From NCBI RefSeq assembly GCF_901000735.1, contig NC_081543.1, forward strand, positions 37,568,590 through 37,632,589: a stretch of DNA of 64,000 bases. The letters are read 5' to 3'. Shown piece after piece: positions 58,362 to 64,000 of the stretch. The notes beneath the pieces were generated by a model. The model did not search any database. It was not told the DNA's origin and saw only the letters and a program-made list of their open reading frames with translations. The position numbers were made by a program, and so were the translations under genes. The stretch is from Corylus avellana (lineage: Eukaryota > Streptophyta > Magnoliopsida > Fagales > Betulaceae). Within the stretch, counting starts at the first letter, position 1. Each line of letters begins with the position of its first letter.

Positions 58362-60905
58362 ATGCATGGACGTGTCACATGAGCACTAGACCATTCAAGT
58401 GAATGTTCATCCGTATGAAGTGCTGATTTTACATTAAATAACATATATAATAATATATATGCATTGAAGGGAGCTATGCCCACTACCATCAAATTCTACC
58501 AGATTCTAAAGTCTCCTGCCCTTGTCCGCTACATTGCAGTGCAATCTTAATGAAATAGAATTTCCACTGCTTGAGTTAATTATTGATTTCGGCGCCCACC
58601 ATAGAAAACGGCAGTTTAAGCTTTTGTTCCACAGCCTTTAGAATTAATTCCAACCGTGTCCCCAAAGCCATGCCTATAAATAGGCCGTGCGATGCTTTGT
58701 GTTTTTCAAATCACAGCAATACTCTCTCCCTCTCTCACGAATCACGTACTGAGAGATTCTAAAAAGTGAGAAATATATATATTTTAGTAATAAGTTTTAA
58801 ATCTTAAAAGCTTTGGAGCTACTTAAAGTGAAAATGCTAGGTACAATTCTTTTATCCCTAGTTTATATCAATTTTAGTTATTAAAATTTAAATTATGTCG
58901 TTATGACGTGTCTAAATTGCTAGGGAAAGTGTGATTGAATTTCTTAGAAAAATATATTATATTCAATCATCCTTGTAAATATTACAAGTGCATCTTTGTG
59001 CTACTTAAATTTTATTAGGTATTTTACAATAGCGTCGTTGTGATGCTCAAGTAATATTAGAAGTTTTAGATAACTATTACATTAATGCCGTAGTAATGCC
59101 CATATAAAAATATGTGGTAACGCTACATGGTCGTTATGATGCCCGAGTGACAATATAATATTTTAGATATATGTCGTCATGCTGTCTACTTTTGGATAGA
59201 GCATAAGGAGAAATTAAGAGGTCGTTATTTTAGCCTTTTAAATATAATTTTAAACTAATATATGGTCGCAAGTGCACTAAATGCAGTTAATATTAGAATC
59301 AAGGGTTAGAGCGGGAATCCAGCTTAATGGTTTACGATGAAAAGTAAATATAACTACTAACTGAGCATGGTACTATTTTTGTAAGTATAACTACTTATTG
59401 AGCATGATACTATTTTTGCAAGTATAACTATTTACTGAGATTGATACTATTTTAGTAAGTGTATTACTTACTGAATTATAAAGCTTTCAAAGTATAATTA
59501 TTTCATGAGCCTGATTATTTTATGAATAACATGATTATATGTATACAATTATTTTTATATGTGTTGAAATAAGTTGCGAAATGAAAGGAGATGATTATGA
59601 GAACAAAATGATGATTTTAAGAAACATGTTATTAAATACTGTTGAACGTTGAGAATAAGAGATGAATTAAATATGAAGCAAGAAGGTTTTCTTATGTTAA
59701 TGGTGGGAGCCGAAGGAGCCTCTCAGATTAAATAAGTAGCTTTATGTCTTCCTAAAGTTGAATGTAAAATTATAAGGTGTTCTTATGTTAACGATGGAAG
59801 CTAAAGGAGCCTTCCAGGTTAAAATTAGAAGCCAGATGCTAACTGAGGAGCCAAAGGTATCTCCTGATAGCCATAAACGAAAGGTTCAAGTCCTTTAAAA
59901 AGTCGAAAAGGCCAGAGATTGCATTGCATACATTCAATAATGTGACTTGTAAGTTTTATGATTGATTTGTTTTACCTCTTTATATTTATATGCATATTCA
60001 TTTGATGAGATGCAAGTAAAATGCATTTATGAATAAATATAAAGTCGTATGTCTAGAAAAGATAAATGAATTTTATTACAAAACAACTCTACAGCGCTTA
60101 TCTTATCAGCTATGAATTATACAAAAAAGAATCTGTATGGAAAACCTAACATAGATGTTATTATAATCACCATGTTAGAGATACTCTTAAAAAAGATGGC
60201 TCATATTGAAAATATTAGTAATTCTTATACTTATTGAGACCGTAGACTCATTAATCCGCCTATGTAATTGTGGTAACACCACAATTATACCACATTTACA
60301 TAGATGTTGATGCAGATGTAGAAGATGGTGAAGATGATCCATATGCATAAAGTTTTCTAGTGCCTTAGTTTGTTGTAGAATATCATGAAGATGTCTATCT
60401 TTTGAAATGTATCTATAGTTAGACATGTTCTAGGTACTTTTGATATACAGTTACTTATGTGCTGTCTGTGGCACTTTTGACTAGTGTGTTTTCTTATCAT
60501 GTAAAGTACAATGTAAAAATTTGTTTAATATAGAAGTCTTATTATCAGCTTTGGTGTGTTCTGTAAGGGTTATATAAGAAAAAAATAATTTATTCCGCTG
60601 CAAGATTTATAATCTCTGATGATATTGAGGAAGAGATAGTAGTCCTTAGTGGGAATTGGAGATTTACACTTTCGCTTTTCATTAAGTAAAGTCGAAGTGC
60701 TATAAAAAGTGATGCTCCATTTAGCTTTTTTTTTTTTTTTTTTTTTTCCTCAAACATGAACAATAGCTAACAAATTAAAGTAAATCCAAAACCCTATAAA
60801 GTTCCAAAAAGAACAACACATCCTGGAAGGTACAAATGACGTCCAAAAAGAACTACACAAATGACATCCAAACCCTACGAATTCAAAAAAAATAAAATAA
60901 AATAA
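57932..60905. other. Repeat-like non-coding region, possible LTR remnant
   Basis: No coding frame. Starts with TGTAACACCC (57967), a common LTR start, and near its other end has a TTTATTCCGCTGCAAGATTTATA stretch (about 60588) of a kind often seen in plant Ty3/gypsy LTRs. Internal tandem repeats: a 62-base unit twice (58188-58310), then (AT)n to 58356, and ~45-base units containing AAGTATAACTACTTA.GAGC.TGATACTATTTTTG (about 59340-59470). A GGAGCC-rich imperfect repeat lies at about 59700-59860. A long solo LTR is an inference; no target-site duplication was found. Confidence 0.4.
58188..58356. repeat. 62-bp tandem duplication followed by an AT microsatellite
   Basis: GGTAATATTAGTGTGATAAA.. 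starts at 58188 and again at 58250, each copy ending AATAAGAAATAT. The second leads directly into a pure (AT)n tract of about 50 bases. Confidence 0.9.
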
Positions 60906-61005
60906 NNNNNNNNNNNNNNNNNNNNNNNNNNNNNNNNNNNNNNNNNNNNNNNNNNNNNNNNNNNNNNNNNNNNNNNNNNNNNNNNNNNNNNNNNNNNNNN
61001 NNNNN
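60906..61005. other. Assembly gap (100 N)
   Basis: Placeholder gap at the left edge of duplication copy D and its tandem repeat. Confidence 0.99.
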
Positions 61006-61408
61006 TTGTTCATTAAGGGTATGCAAACACATTCGACTAAACATTAGAGAGCACTTCGGTACGAATCTCACGAATCTCACTATCTTTTGTACATGTGTTT
61101 ACATTATTTGATATTTTGATATGATTTCTCCATGAATATGTTGATGTTTGATTTGAATCGTGCCGATAGTCATAGACTTTCTATTACGACAAATTGTGAG
61201 CTCATGTTGTTCATTAAGGGTATGCAAACACATTCGACTAAACATTAGAGAGCACTTCGGTACGAATCTCACGAATCTCACTATCTTTTGTACATGTGTT
61301 TACATTATTTGATATTTTGATATGTTTCTCCATGAATATGTTGATGTTTGAGTTGAATCGTGCCGATAGTCATAGACTTTCTATTACGACAAATTTTTTA
61401 TTTGGATT
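61006..61408. repeat. ~201-bp tandem duplication beside the gap
   Basis: TTGTTCATTAAGGGTATGC.. begins at 61006 and again at 61207, and the copies are nearly identical through ACTTTCTATTACGACAAATT. Copy C has the unit once (about 54280-54440). Because it starts at the gap edge, true copy number is unknown. Confidence 0.85.
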
Positions 61409-63885
61409 TGCAATTGATTCGTTTTCTGAATAGCTTAAGAACTTTAAAAAAAATATATATAAAAAATAATAATAATAATAAACATATGTTTTGTTTTTCA
61501 TTGATTTCTGGTTAACTATATATATCTATGGCATGGATTTAATATAAAAGATGGGTCGTCCTTTCAGTACAAGGCTGTGTGAGACTGTGAGTTAGTCTGT
61601 TTTTGTTTTTGAAAAAAGAGCTTGAATTAATTGGATATATTACGTAAGTAATCTTCTTTCATGAATAAAATAGGAAAAGACAATATTAACATTTATGCCC
61701 TAAGTAGCGCCTCTACTGTTGTAAAAAAAGAAATGCCTGGCAATATCGACGTTTTGTTATGCTCCCCAACAACCACGAGTCCACCACCTTCGTCCTTTCT
61801 CCGACCAACTCCTCCATCATTGGCTGCTTTTACTAAATTTTTAATATCACTTCTAGCTTTGTATGTGATTTTGCTTGTTTATATTTTTATTTTATCACTT
61901 AATTGTTCTTATAATTCCTCCAACGCAATAATTCATTCTAGGATCGGAACTCGGAAGCCTCAACATCGACTTCGACTTCGACTTCAGCCATGGAACAGAT
62001 GTTTACGAAGGTTCTCAGGAGAAGTGAAATCAGAGAAGGAAGAGTCTATTTACCGCCCAGTGATGCTGAAAGATTGGGTGCTGCGAATGGAGGTCAAGTG
62101 ATTGTTTATGACGCTCCAATGAACATTACCTGGAACATGCATGTTGATGCAAAAAGTAGACTCGTCGGCCAATGGCGCGAATTTGCTACACAAAAGGGCT
62201 TTGGAATAGGTGATACTGTCACCTTTTATGAATATGAGCACCAAGGACCAATGGGGGAAAGACGCTTTTGGATTGAACGGACACAAGTAGGGATTGATCT
62301 CAACGAGCCTCCTCCTCCATAGAACTAATTAAGAATCATGAGGACATGAGGTGCCTCTCTTCTGTAGTTGCTTCATGTGATGCATGAGTACACTAATAAG
62401 TTTTGGTTTGTACTCTTTTGTTTTCTCTGTATTCGCCATTGTCCTCCAATATTGTTGTCGGTCGACAACATTAAATTATGTACGCTTGGAGTTGTTTGTT
62501 ACTAAAATAAAAAATTTGTTAAAATATTGTGTCAAATGAAAGTTTAATTGATTAGCAAGCTAGTCATGGTAAAAATTAATTGGGTTGGAGAAAATTGCTT
62601 AAACTCAATATATGACATTATCAAAAGATTAAAAACATTTGCTTTTCACTTTTATATGCTATATATGCAAAGAACATATATTAAGCTTATCACTTTTCAA
62701 CCAAAAAAAGATTCAATTCCACCAAAAATTCAACCAAAAAAGGTTGAAGCTGTTGATGAAGTGATGGTTAAAGTCAAAGGGTGTTGTCGGACCATTCTAC
62801 ATCAGTCGAATTGATTAGCAATATTCATGTTGGTTTCTTAAGATTTCGTGCGTCAATGATTACAACATGACTCAACGGATAATCTATTCTATATAGATTT
62901 TATATATTTAGTAAAGTTACTCATATATATATAAGGGTCGGTGAAAAAGGCACCGTGAGATTTTAAAAAGAAAAATGTTACTTATTAACAATATAGCATA
63001 TTATCATTAACCAATAAGAAATAAATATATTTTTTTATATTCTATAAAAAAATTTTAAGCTAAGAACTACTTTTAGCTTAAATACACAAAACGTGGGTTG
63101 AAGTCGCTCACTTTAAACCTGTGCATAAGGCAGTATTAATCGAGTGGCTTTGCTATAGTCTTGCGGCCTTCTAGAAGGTAGTTTGATCTTTTTCACGCTT
63201 TTACGTTGTTTGAAGTTCACCATGCATGTGATCATGACAAAAGTACAAATGAGAATATTTTTGTCTTATCATGAGGAATATTCACAATAAGAGTATTTTC
63301 AGCAATTTAATCGTCATTTTCTCTTAAATTTAAAGATTTAAACTATTTTTTATTTTTTTATTTTTTTTACATTTAAGAATTTAAACTACCTTTTACTTTT
63401 TCATGTCAAAATACACTCCAATAACCTCATTTAATCATTCTATATATCATTAAAATATATATTTTTTGTTTACTTATATTATATATATGAAAGAAAAGAT
63501 GAGAGAAAATTGTGAGACATGAGAGGAGAGAGGATAGAGGAGAGAATAATTTTTTTATTATTATTTTAATAATCATAAAGATTGCAATAGTGGAGTTACA
63601 CTATAGCAATCATAATGTTTAGGGTTCATTTAGGGAGTCTATTGTAAAACTTTTTTGTGATTTTTTGAACATATTTTCTAAACTTAGGAAACTGACTCCC
63701 TTCAAAAGTGCAGCACTGGTTCTGTGCGCTTCCACGTGGACCCGTTATATGCATCGGTAAAGTTCAATCTTATGCCACGTCTGTTTAAGAAAAAAAATAA
63801 AAAATTAAACCTCTTTTAGATGTGGCCGACATGAGAAAAAATAAACCCCTCTCTCACACACACGTACGATCTTAGCCGATATATA
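61200..63885. repeat. Segmental duplication, copy D (B3 gene unit)
   Basis: Partner of 54270-57060, without the SINE. After CACACACGTACGATC..GCCGATATATATA it joins directly to the promoter and start of another peptide gene, which copy C does not. Confidence 0.88.
61990..62322 (+). CDS. Single-domain B3 DNA-binding protein, copy 2
   Basis: 110 residues (MEQMFTKVLRRSEI..), a paralogue of 55019-55363. The last ~43 residues (FGIGDTVTFYEYEHQGPMGE.. to IDLN) are identical to copy 1. Differences concentrate in the early strand-loop region (RRSEIREG, PPSDAERLGAAN) and the central loop (HVDAKSRLVGQWREFATQKG, four residues shorter). The stop TAG follows EPPPP. The alternative upstream exon would start at ATG 61733 and splice to an acceptor at 61942. 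Confidence 0.72.
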   Translation: MEQMFTKVLRRSEIREGRVYLPPSDAERLGAANGGQVIVYDAPMNITWNMHVDAKSRLVGQWREFATQKGFGIGDTVTFYEYEHQGPMGERRFWIERTQVGIDLNEPPPP

Positions 63886-63963
63886 TATATATCATAAGTT
63901 GTGGAGATTGAAGTTTCAAATAACACCATATTATATAATTTGGTCACCATTCTTGAGAAAGCT
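62323..63963. other. 3' flank of B3 copy 2 and promoter of peptide 6
   Basis: Mostly the duplication partner of 55364-57060. An 88-codon open frame (62548-62814) has a counterpart in copy C broken by stops, so it is not called. The last ~75 bases (TGTGGAGATTGAAG.., TTGGTCACCATTCTTG) match the leader of peptide gene 1 at about 36440-36545. Confidence 0.5.
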
Positions 63964-64000
63964 ATGGAATTAGAAGATGGTGTGAGCACAATTGTAAAGA
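63964..64000 (+). CDS. Small secreted Cys-rich peptide, copy 6 (5' end only)
   Basis: ATG at 63964 opens MELEDGVSTIVK before the window ends. The leader and first codons match peptide 1 (MEEHGVSTVVK), so this is almost certainly the start of a sixth family member. The Cys-containing part is outside the window. Confidence 0.6.
   Translation, partial: MELEDGVSTIVK

Noticed and set aside
62548..62814. 88-codon frame downstream of B3 copy 2
   Set aside because: The homologous stretch in copy C (about 55600-55840) is interrupted by stops, so the frame is not conserved.

Overview
The window is nuclear DNA of a flowering plant, most likely a woody core eudicot. Its genes are intron-rich with GT-AG junctions, encode chloroplast, mitochondrial and cell-wall proteins of plant type, and lie in AT-rich spacers full of MITEs, L1-type LINEs, a tRNA-derived SINE and a Mutator-like element (MULE). 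Four runs of N (44802-44901, 51750-51849, 57400-57931, 60906-61005) show it is a draft scaffold. I cannot name the species.

The left half (1-28.4 kb) is conserved gene space. In order it holds: VTC2-type GDP-L-galactose phosphorylase (+, 7 coding exons, ascorbate synthesis) with what looks like the end of its 5'-leader uORF; a small mitochondrial bL31-like ribosomal protein (+) behind a leader intron of about 3.1 kb invaded by a MITE and an antisense LINE; a STIG1-like secreted Cys-rich protein with a proline-rich tail (+); aspartate carbamoyltransferase PYRB (+, 5 coding exons, pyrimidine synthesis); CNX5/MOCS3 (-, 7 exons, molybdenum cofactor and tRNA thiolation); a small LEA-like protein (+); and a GH9 endo-beta-1,4-glucanase (-, 5 exons).

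From 28.9 to 35.8 kb lies one 6.9-kb MULE bounded by a perfect 9-bp target-site duplication. It carries a broken FAR1/FRS-type transposase gene on the minus strand. Its other end is an inverted copy, about 1.6 kb long, of the transposase gene's own 5' end, a layout that recalls maize Mu killer.

The right half (36-64 kb) is repeat-rich and contains two unrelated small gene families multiplied by segmental duplication. One encodes short secreted peptides with two CX3CX3C blocks: six loci, including two head-to-head pairs and one cut by the window end. The other encodes single-domain B3 proteins (two copies). Two large duplications (38.1-44.8 versus 46.4-51.2 kb, and 54.3-57.1 versus 61.2-63.9 kb) differ by clean insertions (a LINE derivative, a SINE, two foldback/MITE elements), with the empty sites visible in the partner copy. 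Because copies abut gaps, collapsed or false haplotype duplication in the assembly must be considered. A gene-fragment-capturing element near 52 kb contains a WRKY33-like pseudogene piece with an intact WRKYGQK.

The left-half genes are independent housekeeping or stress genes and form no pathway cluster. The possible local system is the peptide family with its head-to-head promoters and interspersed B3 genes.
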